This document shows positions 63,819 to 64,000 of a stretch of 64,000 bases of DNA, piece by piece; positions within the stretch are counted from its first letter, which is position 1; each line of letters starts with the position of its first letter. The stretch is taken from positions 5,411,765-5,475,764 of the forward strand of contig NC_085098.1 of NCBI RefSeq assembly GCF_963422355.1. Direction: 5' to 3'. Position numbers and translations under genes: made by a program. This DNA is from Corticium candelabrum (Eukaryota; Porifera; Homoscleromorpha; Homosclerophorida; Plakinidae). Under the pieces are notes generated by a model that was not told where the DNA came from, did no database searches, and saw nothing but the letters and a program-made list of their open reading frames with translations.

Positions 63819-64000
63819 GAACAAGCCCAAACAGCACTTGATAGACTTAGTGAGGGTGAGGCACTTGATGAAATGCAGTCAGAGCCACTACATCAGCATG
63901 CCACTACATCAGCAGTAGTTGTAGCACAAGAACAGGAGCCTCCACCACATGACCCAATGTCAGCAACTGTACAACAGACACCTCGAAATTTCATGCACGC
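63819..64000 (+). CDS. Possible partial exon at the right edge
   Basis: An open frame from an AG acceptor-like site (ACATCAG) to the window end, reading EQAQTALDRLSEGEALDEMQ then polar Gln/Pro/Ser-rich sequence. Codon-like regularity and the acceptor suggest a real exon of a gene continuing beyond the window. No domain recognised. Confidence 0.35.

Overview
The window looks like nuclear DNA of an early-branching marine invertebrate; a sponge is my best guess. The signs are genes split by phased GT-AG introns (some only about 60 nt), metazoan signalling domains (ankyrin, Death-like, CARD, Kelch, WW, PH, DEP, COR, IRAK-type kinase), AT-rich spacers, very many (CA)n/(GT)n tracts, and a mix of Tc1/mariner, hAT, Gypsy and several LINE lineages. 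I see no bacterial operons, rRNA, CRISPR array or functional tRNA. The species assignment is inference.

Layout. An ankyrin-Death gene starts at 428, and its exons 1-2 end at 1367. Its exon 3 resumes at 26536 in perfect phase. The 25-kb intron between them holds a 23.7-kb block (2825-26522) with one copy of a 1.74-kb hAT-like element at each end, flanked outside by the 6-bp direct repeat CTTATG. Inside the block, all on +, are a CARD-CARD-coiled-coil-Kelch gene (5816-8501), a pleckstrin-like PH-DEP-PH gene (about 11424-14071) with an in-frame TGA, a Kelch 3' fragment (15345-15515) and a CARD-CARD-coiled-coil-WW gene (about 21504-24761). A complete Tc1-like transposon (15815-17839) and an internally deleted Gypsy element with identical LTRs (18719-20827) also lie in it. 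The ankyrin-Death gene ends at 30813.

Next is a 13-exon gene (31894-47396, about 1,499 codons) whose reading phase holds at every junction. It encodes a degenerate Roc-like region, a COR domain, a CARD and an IRAK-like kinase. Its introns contain a REL-endonuclease LINE (33.2-36.9 kb, minus) and two APE-type LINEs (41.0-44.6 kb plus; 45.6-47.0 kb minus).

From 47.4 kb to the end the window is mostly mobile DNA: a decayed Gypsy element (48461-54229) with a tandem-repeat insert, an 820-bp hAT-like MITE (54945-55764), a REL-type LINE with a C2HC finger (56.2-60.3 kb), a LINE 3' end with an (AATAC)n tail, a hAT transposase relic, and a 440-bp duplicated segment. One possible exon runs off the right edge.

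The host genes share a theme. Four co-oriented genes encode death-fold adaptors (Death, CARD x5), and one carries its own kinase, as expected of innate-immune or cell-death signalosomes. The strongest novelties are the Roc/COR-CARD-IRAK-kinase architecture, the CARD-CARD-coiled-coil cassette joined to two different tails (Kelch or WW), and the hAT-bracketed block of immune-type genes inside an intron of another death-fold gene.
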